Below, piece after piece: positions 55,410 through 63,339 of a DNA stretch of 64,000 bases (position 1 is the stretch's first letter; each line of letters opens with the position of its first letter). The stretch is taken from positions 1 through 64,000 of the forward strand of contig JBLILH010000006.1 in the NCBI GenBank assembly GCA_047636495.1, read 5' to 3'. This DNA is from Endobugula sp047636495. GTDB taxonomy: Bacteria > Pseudomonadota > Gammaproteobacteria > Pseudomonadales > Cellvibrionaceae. A program made the position numbers and the translations under genes. The notes under the pieces were generated by a model. That model ran no database searches and was not told the origin of the DNA. It was given only the letters and a program-made list of their open reading frames with translations.

Positions 55410-56039
55410 ATGGATTTATTAGACTTTCTGGTACGTTGGGCGCATCTATTATTTGGTATTACATGGATTGGCATGTTGTACTATTTCAACTTTGTTCAAG
55501 GTGGCTATTTTAAGTCCGCATCGCCGGAAGCCTTAGCCGATGCAAAAGCCAAGCTTGCACCTAGTGCGTTATGGTGGTTCCGTTGGGGTGCTATGTTCAC
55601 CTTTGTAACCGGTGTTTATTTGCTGTACTACGTGGGCAAAATTAATGCCTTTAATGACTATATTGTCATTGGTGCTTTAATGGGGACATTGATGTTCTTA
55701 AACGTGTGGATCATTATCTGGCCAAAGCAACAAATTGCTCTAGGGATGGTTGAAGGTGACGCGCCTGCAGCGGGTGCAAAAGCACTACTGGCATCGAGAA
55801 CGAATGTTCTATTCTCTGCACCTATGATATTCGCCATGCTAGCGGGCCCTCATTTCGTTGGACAAGGCTACGGGACAGGTGTTGGTGGCATAGATTTATG
55901 GATTGCCATTGCCATTATAGTCTTATTACAAATTAACGGTGTCATTGGCAAGCAAGGCCCACTCACCACTGTCAAAGGTGTTATTCATGCAAGCTTAGGT
56001 CTAACCGCTGTACTCGTAGCGATTTTGTACTTTTTGTAA
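55410..56039 (+). CDS. PuuD-like urate hydroxylase membrane domain protein
   Basis: A 209-aa protein with five or six membrane segments, matching the N-terminal integral-membrane part of urate hydroxylase PuuD: WAHLLFGITWIGMLYYFNFV, LAPSALWWFRWGAMFTFVTG and MFLNVWIIIWPKQQIALGM are the family blocks. The C-terminal cytochrome c domain of full PuuD is absent, and no purine catabolism genes are nearby, so urate oxidation is doubtful; it may be a heme-binding membrane protein of unknown role. A good GGGGG ribosome site precedes the ATG and a terminator follows. Confidence 0.85.
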   Translation: MDLLDFLVRWAHLLFGITWIGMLYYFNFVQGGYFKSASPEALADAKAKLAPSALWWFRWGAMFTFVTGVYLLYYVGKINAFNDYIVIGALMGTLMFLNVWIIIWPKQQIALGMVEGDAPAAGAKALLASRTNVLFSAPMIFAMLAGPHFVGQGYGTGVGGIDLWIAIAIIVLLQINGVIGKQGPLTTVKGVIHASLGLTAVLVAILYFL

Positions 56040-56063
56040 CACATTCAAGCTGAATAAGCATCT

Positions 56064-56095
56064 AACGGTCTATTGTTTACAATAGACCGTTTTTT
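56064..56095 (+). terminator. rho-independent terminator after the PuuD-like gene
   Basis: AACGGTCTATTGT and ACAATAGACCGTT form a perfect 13-bp stem around a 2-nt loop, followed by a T run. Confidence 0.9.
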
Positions 56096-56234
56096 ATATC
56101 TGCACGTAAAGTAATGTTAATGCTTTTAAGAGTTATCGGCTTAGACATTGATTCGTTGAGCATTAATCTGTTTTTACGTTGTTCCATGGGCTATTACGAT
56201 AAGCCCTATCAATCGACTTACTTTATGGTCTTGT

Positions 56235-56480
56235 TGCTTCTTTTGTTAACTTTTCTTCTACCGCCTTCGCACAACGTACGCTTACTACCGTATTTGTCAC
56301 CACCGTTGAAAAATCGTTTTTGTCGATGAAGTCGAAGCATTAGGCACAACGCAATCCTGTGAGAATATGGAAATCATGCTCACCATTACTGAACTGGCCA
56401 CTAACGTTAATTTTAAGGATGGCCAAAGAGTCAACCAAGGGTAGATCCTAATAGAAATAGATGCAACTGAATTCATATCC
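56235..56480 (+). pseudogene. relic of an RND efflux adaptor (membrane fusion protein)
   Basis: One frame gives a signal-peptide-like end and mature start (FVNFSSTAFAQRTLTTVFVT), and after a frameshift near 56312 the next gives FVDEVEALGTTQSCENMEIM, TITELATNVNFKDGQRVNQG, a stop, then ILIEID. This matches the start of AcrA/HlyD-type adaptors. Nothing of the rest remains. Downstream, 56517-56556 holds a hairpin (AACGCGTT / AACGCGTT outer arms) and then 280 bases with no gene. Confidence 0.7.
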
Positions 56481-56840
56481 GATCAGATGCAGAGCAGTCT
56501 CAAATTAATATCATACAAAAATAACGCGTTCGACTAAAGCTTTTAGTTAAACGCGTTATTTCATCTCAAGCTGCCGCCAGCGAGAACGCCAAACCGCACA
56601 CACTCACCTCACGGCGATTCAATCAAGCATCAATCAGCGAATAGTAGTCGCACCATTCGATAGCTTTTTATACCTGTTGCTTATTAGCCCAGAATAACCT
56701 TTCACCAACGGTTTTACGTATAGACTCAGTGCAGTGTCGGGTGATGGTTAGACCGTTACATTGGCAGACATCTCACCCTCTGCGTTCACGAATACCGTAT
56801 ATTACTCGGCGTTGCTAGAATGAGGCGATCCGCATAAACA

Positions 56841-56870
56841 TTAGCAGGGGTGGTTTGAAACCGTTATAAT
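56841..56870 (+). promoter_or_regulatory. candidate sigma70 promoter for the 70-aa gene
   Basis: TTAGCA at 56841-56846 and TATAAT at 56865-56870 with an 18-nt spacer, about 44 nt before the start codon. The -10 is perfect, the -35 only 4 of 6. Confidence 0.5.
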
Positions 56871-56914
56871 ACTCCGAGATAGATAACTAATACTTACTCT
56901 GCTTGGAGAACACA

Positions 56915-57127
56915 ATGAATTTAGAATATTATATTATTCGTGGCCGTGGCGATGGCGGGCTTAAATTTCAATTGGCAAAATTGGAAGACGATAGCGGTAA
57001 TAGGTATAAAGGTGAATACGATATGGCACGCCACTTTGCCAGCATCGATGAGTTGAAAACGTATATTGCAGATGATGTAGTTAACAAACCTTTGGCTGAC
57101 CTATCGATTTCTGCAATGAATATTTAA
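56915..57127 (+). CDS. small hypothetical protein, 70 aa
   Basis: A 70-aa acidic, soluble protein (MNLEYYIIRGRGDGGLKFQL, then EYDMARHFASIDELKTYIAD). No family recognised. A ribosome site GGAG lies 7 nt before the ATG; a promoter-like TATAAT is upstream and a very strong terminator downstream, so it is a complete single-gene unit. A TTG 12 nt upstream would overlap the ribosome site and is unlikely. Confidence 0.72.
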   Translation: MNLEYYIIRGRGDGGLKFQLAKLEDDSGNRYKGEYDMARHFASIDELKTYIADDVVNKPLADLSISAMNI

Positions 57128-57140
57128 CACTGACAGTTAG

Positions 57141-57199
57141 ACAATATCTGGACAACAAAAAAGGGGCTTTAAGCCCCTTTTTTGTTGTCCAGATATTGT
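57141..57199. terminator. long bidirectional terminator between the small gene and sdhD
   Basis: Perfect 28-bp arms around a 3-nt loop; the core AAAAAAGGGGCT / AGCCCCTTTTTT gives a G/C stem with A and T runs on both sides, so it stops transcription from both the plus-strand small gene and the minus-strand sdhD. Confidence 0.93.
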
Positions 57200-57208
57200 G
57201 TTCTTGGG

Positions 57209-57538
57209 TTATAAAAACAACAACGTCGCGCCCGACACTACATACAAAAAGCTAACGATGATTGATACGCCCATCATTAATGTCGGCGGAATATTAAACT
57301 TAGCCGCATAGTCACCAGTAATCTGCCAGCCCGCTAAAATAGAATTAGCACCTGCAAATAACACAGTAATTAATGCATAAGCTTTAAATACCGTAGTGGC
57401 AAATAAGGCATTTAGGTTGTCATAAGTTAAACCTTGAGTCAAAATCACTTTTAATAAAACCACACCAAAAATGATAAAAACAACATTGCTAACGCGTTGA
57501 AAAATCCACTGTTGAACACCGTTTGTCGTTATGCCCAT
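57209..57538 (-). CDS. sdhD: succinate dehydrogenase membrane anchor subunit
   Basis: A 109-aa membrane protein with three helices (FIIFGVVLLKVILTQGL, VFKAYALITVLFAGANSIL, MMGVSIIVSFLYVVSGATLL) and the start MGITTNGVQQWIFQRVSNVV, equal to the quinone-site region WxxQRxS of SdhD. I chose this ATG, which overlaps the sdhC stop by 10 nt; an upstream in-frame start inside sdhC is less likely. With SdhC it anchors complex II and binds heme b and quinone. Confidence 0.9.
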   Translation of the reverse strand: MGITTNGVQQWIFQRVSNVVFIIFGVVLLKVILTQGLTYDNLNALFATTVFKAYALITVLFAGANSILAGWQITGDYAAKFNIPPTLMMGVSIIVSFLYVVSGATLLFL

Positions 57539-57909
57539 AGTAGTACTCCTGCTAATACGCTTAACACTATGCCGACAACAATGGCTGCCCATGAAATGCA
57601 CTTGCCAGCCGCAAAATCTTCAAAAAAACCAAAGTCTTGGATCAGATGCTTTACTGTACCTGCGCAATAGTAACCGAAAGCGGTTAATAAGCCCCAAGCA
57701 AAAAATTGTGCAATAAAGTTATTATTTAACGTATCTGCCAATGCGTAATAGTCCTTCGGTGAAGACAACACATAACAAAGAGACATTAGCAAAAAGCCCA
57801 GCCCCACCCAACTGATAATTGCACAAATCCGATGAAGAATAGATGCAATCGCAGTGATAGGAAAGCTAACAGTGCCCAAATCAAGATTGACGGGACGATT
57901 ATCACTCAT
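57529..57909 (-). CDS. sdhC: succinate dehydrogenase cytochrome b556 subunit
   Basis: A 126-aa membrane subunit of complex II. NRPVNLDLGTVSFPITAIAS then ILHRICAIISW is the signature start (quinone-site Ser/Arg), and CAGTVKHLIQDFGFFED carries the heme-ligand histidine. Three membrane helices. Strong GGAGG site. It is 97 nt after sucD, with a hairpin in between; sdhA and sdhB do not follow sdhD. Confidence 0.93.
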   Translation of the reverse strand: MSDNRPVNLDLGTVSFPITAIASILHRICAIISWVGLGFLLMSLCYVLSSPKDYYALADTLNNNFIAQFFAWGLLTAFGYYCAGTVKHLIQDFGFFEDFAAGKCISWAAIVVGIVLSVLAGVLLWA

Positions 57910-57955
57910 GTTATACCTCCGTTGAGGAAATTATTTTATTAAGTCTACAAATGTC

Positions 57956-57997
57956 AGCTATCAACACCATGCGATTAATAACATGGTGTTGATAGCT
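57956..57997 (-). promoter_or_regulatory. perfect hairpin between sucD and sdhC
   Basis: Arms AGCTATCAACACCATG and CATGGTGTTGATAGCT are perfectly complementary over 16 bp with a 10-nt loop. No T run follows on the minus strand, so it is more likely an mRNA-processing, stability or attenuation element than a simple terminator. Confidence 0.65.
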
Positions 57998-58006
57998 AAA
58001 TAGAAA

Positions 58007-58879
58007 TTACCAACCAGTAATTTCTTTCAATGCACTACCGATATCAGCAAGACTACGCACGGTTTTAACACCAGCATCTTCTAAGGCTGCAAATTTTTCA
58101 TCAGCCGTTCCTTTACCGCCAGAAACAATCGCACCAGCATGGCCCATACGCTTGCCTTCAGGTGCAGTTACACCGGCAATATAAGATACAACAGGCTTAG
58201 TTACATTGGCTTTAATAAATGCCGCGGCTTCTTCTTCTGCTGTTCCGCCAATTTCACCGATCATAACAATCGCTTCCGTCGCTGGATCATCTTGGAACAT
58301 TTTTAAAATATCAATGAAGTTTGAACCTGGAATCGGATCACCACCAATACCCACACACGTCGACTGACCAAAACCGTAATCAGTGGTTTGTTTAACCGCT
58401 TCATAGGTTAATGTACCTGAACGCGACACAACACCTACTTTACCTGGCAAGTGAATGTGGCCTGGCATAATACCAATTTTACATTCGCCTGGCGTAATAA
58501 CACCCGGGCAGTTAGGGCCGATCATACGTACGCCTTTCTTATCGATATAGGCTTTGATAACCAACATATCTAAAGTAGGAATACCTTCGGTAATCGTAAT
58601 GATCAACTCGATGCCAGCATCAGCAGCTTCAATGATTGAATCTTTACAGAATGCAGCAGGCACATAAATAACAGTCGCTGTTGCGCCTGTTGCTGCTACT
58701 GCTTCTTTAACCGTGTTAAATACCGGTAGGCCTAGGTGAGTTGAACCACCTTTACCCGGTGTAACCCCACCCACCATTTTTGTACCATAAGCAATCGCTT
58801 GCTCAGAGTGGAAAGTCCCGTTAGAACCTGTAAAACCCTGACAAATAACTTTTGTATCTTTATTAATTAAAATAGACAT
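58007..58879 (-). CDS. sucD: succinate-CoA ligase alpha subunit
   Basis: A 290-aa subunit of the TCA enzyme making succinate, CoA and ATP/GTP from succinyl-CoA. ILINKDTKVICQGFTGSNGT binds CoA; the phosphorylated histidine is in RMGHAGAIVSGGKGTADEKF. Its ATG overlaps the sucC stop by 1 nt. Full length compared with the E. coli form (289). Confidence 0.97.
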   Translation of the reverse strand: MSILINKDTKVICQGFTGSNGTFHSEQAIAYGTKMVGGVTPGKGGSTHLGLPVFNTVKEAVAATGATATVIYVPAAFCKDSIIEAADAGIELIITITEGIPTLDMLVIKAYIDKKGVRMIGPNCPGVITPGECKIGIMPGHIHLPGKVGVVSRSGTLTYEAVKQTTDYGFGQSTCVGIGGDPIPGSNFIDILKMFQDDPATEAIVMIGEIGGTAEEEAAAFIKANVTKPVVSYIAGVTAPEGKRMGHAGAIVSGGKGTADEKFAALEDAGVKTVRSLADIGSALKEITGW

Positions 58880-60048
58880 TATTTGCCCTCCGCTGCAGCA
58901 GCAACTACTTTTTCAGCTGCATCTGTTAATGATGTCGCGCCCACTAAGTTAAGTGTGCTCGCATCGAGTATTTTCTTACCTTCTTCTGCATTAGTGCCTT
59001 CAAGACGAACGATAACAGGCACTTGAACGCCTACCTCTTCTACTGCGCCAATAATGCCTTCGGCAATCATGTCACAACGAACGATACCACCAAAGATGTT
59101 AACCAATACCGCTTTAACATTTGAGTCAGAAAGGATGAGTTTAAACGCTTCGATCACGCGCTCTTTAGTTGCACCGCCGCCTACGTCAAGAAAGTTTGCT
59201 GGCTTGCCGCCATGCAAATTAACGATATCCATAGTACCCATTGCAAGACCAGCACCGTTTACCATGCAACCTACGTTACCATCTAGCGCAACATAGTTAA
59301 GTTCAAAAGAAGCCGCTAAAGCTTCGCGCTCATCTTCTTGTGAAGGATCGTGCATTTCACGGATTTTTGGCTGACGATATAATGCGTTTGCATCGATATT
59401 AATTTTACCGTCTAAGCAATGAAGGTTACCTTCATCGGTAATCACTAGAGGGTTAATTTCTAATAATGCGAAATCAAAATCTTCAAACATTTTAGCTAAA
59501 CCTAAAAAGATCTTAGTAAATTGCTTAACCTGAATGGCGTTTAGGCCCAACTGGAACGCTAATTCACGCGCTTGGTATGGCTGTGCGCCAACCAAAGGAT
59601 CAATAAACGCTTTTAAGATTTTTTCTGGCGTTTCTTCAGCCACTTTTTCAATCTCAACACCACCTTCAGTAGATGCCATGAAAACGATACTACGGGTTTC
59701 ACGATCAACGACCGCACCTAAGTACAGCTCTTGTGCAATATCGGTACAGGTTTCTACCAATATTCGGCTCACTGGCTGACCGTTTTCATCTGTTTGATAA
59801 GTAACTAGGTTTTTACCTAACCATTTTTCAGAGAATGCTTTTACTTCAGCTTGTGAATCAACTAGCTTAACGCCACCCGCTTTACCTCGGCCACCAGCGT
59901 GAACCTGTGCTTTAACGACCCACTTATCACCACCGATAGTCTCGGTTGCTGCTGCCGCTTCTTCTGCTGTTGCTGCTGCAACGCCGATAGAGACTGGCAA
60001 ACCGTATTCAGCAAACAATTGTTTAGCCTGATACTCGTGCAAATTCAT
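58879..60048 (-). CDS. sucC: succinate-CoA ligase beta subunit
   Basis: A 389-aa ATP-grasp subunit partnering SucD. MNLHEYQAKQLFAEYGLPV start, VKAQVHAGGRGKAGGVKLV nucleotide site, ALLEINPLVITDEG metal site and NIFGGIVRCDMIAEGII CoA-end motif. It lies 173 nt after lpd, with a palindromic repeat in the gap. Confidence 0.97.
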   Translation of the reverse strand: MNLHEYQAKQLFAEYGLPVSIGVAAATAEEAAAATETIGGDKWVVKAQVHAGGRGKAGGVKLVDSQAEVKAFSEKWLGKNLVTYQTDENGQPVSRILVETCTDIAQELYLGAVVDRETRSIVFMASTEGGVEIEKVAEETPEKILKAFIDPLVGAQPYQARELAFQLGLNAIQVKQFTKIFLGLAKMFEDFDFALLEINPLVITDEGNLHCLDGKINIDANALYRQPKIREMHDPSQEDEREALAASFELNYVALDGNVGCMVNGAGLAMGTMDIVNLHGGKPANFLDVGGGATKERVIEAFKLILSDSNVKAVLVNIFGGIVRCDMIAEGIIGAVEEVGVQVPVIVRLEGTNAEEGKKILDASTLNLVGATSLTDAAEKVVAAAAEGK

Positions 60049-60100
60049 AACTTCTTCCGTTAATTGATGCTTCTTATGAAGCGGTTAATTGATGAGACAA

Positions 60101-60199
60101 GACCAATGGGGTCAGACTCGATTGACAGACTCGATTGACAGACTCGATTGATACTTCAAACATAAAAGAATAATACAATCGAGTCTGACCCCATTGGTC
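60101..60199. repeat. RAYT/REP-like palindromic repeat between lpd and sucC
   Basis: Perfect 24-nt arms beginning GACCAATGGGGTCAGACTCG (60101-60124) and their reverse complement (60176-60199). Next to the left arm the 13-nt unit AGACTCGATTGAC is repeated three times (60114-60152). The GGGGTCAGACTC core is the type seen at the ends of REP elements linked to IS200-like (RAYT) transposases. No transposase is in the window. Confidence 0.7.
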
Positions 60200-60221
60200 A
60201 TTTGACCTCTGGTTAAAACTT

Positions 60222-61688
60222 CTACTTACGTTTTTTTCTATTCGGCATGTGAATCGCATGGCCGTGAACCGATAGTGCAGCTTCTTTCACTGCCTCGGAA
60301 TATGTTGGATGGCCAAATACGATCATACCAATATCTTCCGCGGTTGCGCCAAATTCCATTGCAATGACAATTTGCTGAACTAAATCGCCCGCGCTTGGGC
60401 CGACAATATGACAACCTACAATGCGGTCAGTTTTTGCATCGGCGATCATTTTCACCATACCGTCTTGAGAATCAGTGGCTACTGCACGACCGATCGCTAA
60501 GAATGGGAATATACCAATATTGACTTCTACGCCTTCAGCTTTTAATTCTTCTTCTGTTTTCCCTACAGATCCCACTTCTGGATGGGTATAGATAATATTG
60601 GGGATAGTAGCGTAATTCATCATCGCTTTTTGGCCCGCGATACGCTCGGCCACCATGACACCTTCTTCTGAGCCTTTATGCGCTAACATTGGTCCACGCA
60701 CCACATCACCAACCGCCCAAACACCGGCAACGTCGGTTGCACAGTTGTCATCCACTGTCACAAAACCGCGTTCGTCTAGCTGAACACCCGCATCATCGGC
60801 AAATAGATTATGCGTAAACGGACGACGACCAACACAAACAATCAGTTTGTCGAATGTTTGTGTTTGCTCATTCCCTTCTTTATCTGTAAAAGTGACTTCA
60901 ACTTCATCACCTTGTTCTCCGTTTTTAATAATGTTCGTTCCCGTCACCATACAACTCAAACGGATATCCAAACCTTGTTTGATGAAAATCTTTTTGGTTT
61001 CTTTAGCAATTTGTTGATCCATCGTCGCAAGGAAAGTATCCATCGCTTCTAAACAAACCACTTCAGAACCTAAGCGTGACCAAACACTCCCTAACTCTAA
61101 GCCAATAACACCCGCACCAATAACACCTAAACGTTTAGGCACATCTTGAAATTCAAGTGCGCCGGTAGAATCAACCACAACATTATTTTCATCCGGGTTG
61201 ACCGAAGCGACGGGAATATTAACCGGGATCGAGCCTGTAGCAATAATGACATTACCGGCTTCATAGACGGCAACATGACCGTCTTTATCCGTCACTTCGA
61301 CTTTCTTGCCGGCTAACAATTTACCATGACCGAAAATAGAGGTGACTTTATTGGCTTTAAATAGACCAGTAATACCGCCTGACATTTGCGCAACGATCCT
61401 GTCTTTGCGCATAATCATTGCAGGCACATCAACGCTTAATTCGCCCGTGCTGATACCATGGTTTGCAAAGCCTACATGTGCGTCGTGATAACGATGCGAA
61501 CTATCTAATAAGGCTTTTGAAGGAATGCAGCCTGTATTTAAGCAAGTACCACCATTGACTATTTGGCCTTTATCATCGCTCCATTTTTCCACACACGCGG
61601 CTTTTAGGCCAAGTTGTGCAGCACGAATCGCCGCCACATAACCTGCAGGGCCAGAACCAATCACTATCACATCATATTTTTCAGACAT
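60222..61688 (-). CDS. lpd: dihydrolipoyl dehydrogenase (E3)
   Basis: A 488-aa FAD enzyme that reoxidises the dihydrolipoyl groups of SucB. YDVIVIGSGPAGYVAAIRAA binds FAD, the redox-active disulfide is in GGTCLNTGCIPSKALL, the NAD fold is VIGAGVIGLELGSVW, and the His/Glu pair is in FGHPTYSEAVKEAAL. I chose the ATG giving MSEKYDV with AGGAAA upstream; the open frame runs 16 codons further 5'. About 10 extra residues compared with most forms. Confidence 0.96.
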   Translation of the reverse strand: MSEKYDVIVIGSGPAGYVAAIRAAQLGLKAACVEKWSDDKGQIVNGGTCLNTGCIPSKALLDSSHRYHDAHVGFANHGISTGELSVDVPAMIMRKDRIVAQMSGGITGLFKANKVTSIFGHGKLLAGKKVEVTDKDGHVAVYEAGNVIIATGSIPVNIPVASVNPDENNVVVDSTGALEFQDVPKRLGVIGAGVIGLELGSVWSRLGSEVVCLEAMDTFLATMDQQIAKETKKIFIKQGLDIRLSCMVTGTNIIKNGEQGDEVEVTFTDKEGNEQTQTFDKLIVCVGRRPFTHNLFADDAGVQLDERGFVTVDDNCATDVAGVWAVGDVVRGPMLAHKGSEEGVMVAERIAGQKAMMNYATIPNIIYTHPEVGSVGKTEEELKAEGVEVNIGIFPFLAIGRAVATDSQDGMVKMIADAKTDRIVGCHIVGPSAGDLVQQIVIAMEFGATAEDIGMIVFGHPTYSEAVKEAALSVHGHAIHMPNRKKRK

Positions 61689-61787
61689 TCTTTTTTTCCT
61701 GTTTTTGGAGTCATAATCAAGTTTCCTGACATCCAAGGTAAATATTAATCTTATTGCTTATCAAGTTTTACTTTGACCCAATGGCTA

Positions 61788-63290
61788 TTATATTTCCAAT
61801 AAAAACCTAGCGGGATCTTCCAACAAATCTTTAATCGCTACTAAAAATTGTACCGCTTCTTTACCATCCACTACACGGTGATCATAAGAAAGTGCCAAAT
61901 ACATCATTGGCCGAATTTCTACTTTTCCATTCACCGCCATTGGGCGCTCTTGAATTTTATGCATACCTAAAATAGCGGTCTGCGGTAAATTCAAAATAGG
62001 CGTCGACAACAACGAACCAAACACTCCACCATTGGTAATGGTGAATGTTCCGCCCGTCATTTCATCAATACTTAACTTACCATCGCGCCCACGCAATCCT
62101 AGACCTCGAATAGTTGACTCAACTGTCGCTAGGCCCATTTCTTCTGCATTACGTAACACCGGAACCACAAGGCCTTTTGGCGTAGACACTGCGACACCAA
62201 TATCGTGATAGCCGTGATAGACCACGTCGTCACCATCGAGTGAAGAATTAATAGCGGGGAATTTTTTCAATGCTTCAACCGCAGCTTTCACAAAGAAACC
62301 CATGAAGCCAAGCCGCACCCCATTATTTGATTTTTCGAACAAATCTTTATATTTAGTCCGTAAATCCATTACTGGACCCATGTCCACTTCATTAAACGTA
62401 GTCAACATCGCAGTAGTCGATGTCGCCTCTAGTAAGCGTTCAGCGATACGCTTACGCAAGCGGGTCATCGGGACGCGTTTTTCAACACGGTTACCCGTCG
62501 CGGTAATCGGCGCTGCTTCTGGGGCTGACGCTGTGCGTGCTGACGAAGCAGGCATGACGGATACTTTTTCAATATCGTCTTTTGAAATAAGCCCGTTTTT
62601 TCCTGAGCCTGTAACGGTCGACAAATCAACGCCTTTTTCTGCGGCTAATTTTCGTGCTGAAGGGCTAGCCACCGAATCGGTTGCTGTAGCTTCAGCCGAC
62701 ACGGGTGCAGCTTTTTCGGAGGATGTAGCTGCGGCTGAACCGCCCTCAATAACGGATGCAATAATTTCACCGCTTTGAACAGTATCGCCTTCGTTTTTGA
62801 TTATATTCCCCATCACGCCGTCTGCAGGCGCAACCACTTCTAAGACCACTTTGTCAGTCTCTATTTCAACAATAAGCTCATCACGTAATACCGCTTCGCC
62901 TACTTTTTTATGCCATGTAGCAATTGTACCGTCTTGAACAGACTCAGGGAAAGTGGGCGCTTTAATATCTAAGCTGTTGCCACTTGCCGCTGCAGCCGTA
63001 TCAGGAGTGGCAACAGTCTCAGCGCTCTCTTCGCTTATACTATTGTCTGCACCGCCGTCAATAATAGACGCTAACAATTCATTACTTAGGACCGTGTCGC
63101 CTTCAGCTTTTAGCACTTCACCTAGAACACCGTCTGCGGGTGCGACCACTTCCAGCACGACTTTATCAGTTTCAATTTCTACTAATAGCTCGTCGCGGGT
63201 AACGGTATCTCCCGCCTTTTTGTGCCATGTTGCAACGACACCGTCTTGTACCGATTCCGGAAAAGTGGGAGTTTTGATTTCATTCGCCAT
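61788..63290 (-). CDS. sucB: 2-oxoglutarate dehydrogenase E2 with two lipoyl domains
   Basis: A 500-aa dihydrolipoyl succinyltransferase, about 95 residues longer than the usual 405 because it has two lipoyl domains in tandem (residues about 4-79 and 107-184) with lysines Lys43 and Lys147 in identical ETDKVVLEV contexts. Then a peripheral subunit-binding domain (SPSARKLAAEKGVDLSTVTG) and the catalytic domain ending in ALSYDHRVVDGKEAVQFLV with the catalytic histidine. In-frame, single start MANEIKTPTF. Operon with sucA and lpd. Confidence 0.97.
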   Translation of the reverse strand: MANEIKTPTFPESVQDGVVATWHKKAGDTVTRDELLVEIETDKVVLEVVAPADGVLGEVLKAEGDTVLSNELLASIIDGGADNSISEESAETVATPDTAAAASGNSLDIKAPTFPESVQDGTIATWHKKVGEAVLRDELIVEIETDKVVLEVVAPADGVMGNIIKNEGDTVQSGEIIASVIEGGSAAATSSEKAAPVSAEATATDSVASPSARKLAAEKGVDLSTVTGSGKNGLISKDDIEKVSVMPASSARTASAPEAAPITATGNRVEKRVPMTRLRKRIAERLLEATSTTAMLTTFNEVDMGPVMDLRTKYKDLFEKSNNGVRLGFMGFFVKAAVEALKKFPAINSSLDGDDVVYHGYHDIGVAVSTPKGLVVPVLRNAEEMGLATVESTIRGLGLRGRDGKLSIDEMTGGTFTITNGGVFGSLLSTPILNLPQTAILGMHKIQERPMAVNGKVEIRPMMYLALSYDHRVVDGKEAVQFLVAIKDLLEDPARFLLEI

Positions 63291-63339
63291 TGTTGTATTC
63301 CTGTTGTCGTCCGTATATAAATCTATTTATCGATAAAAA

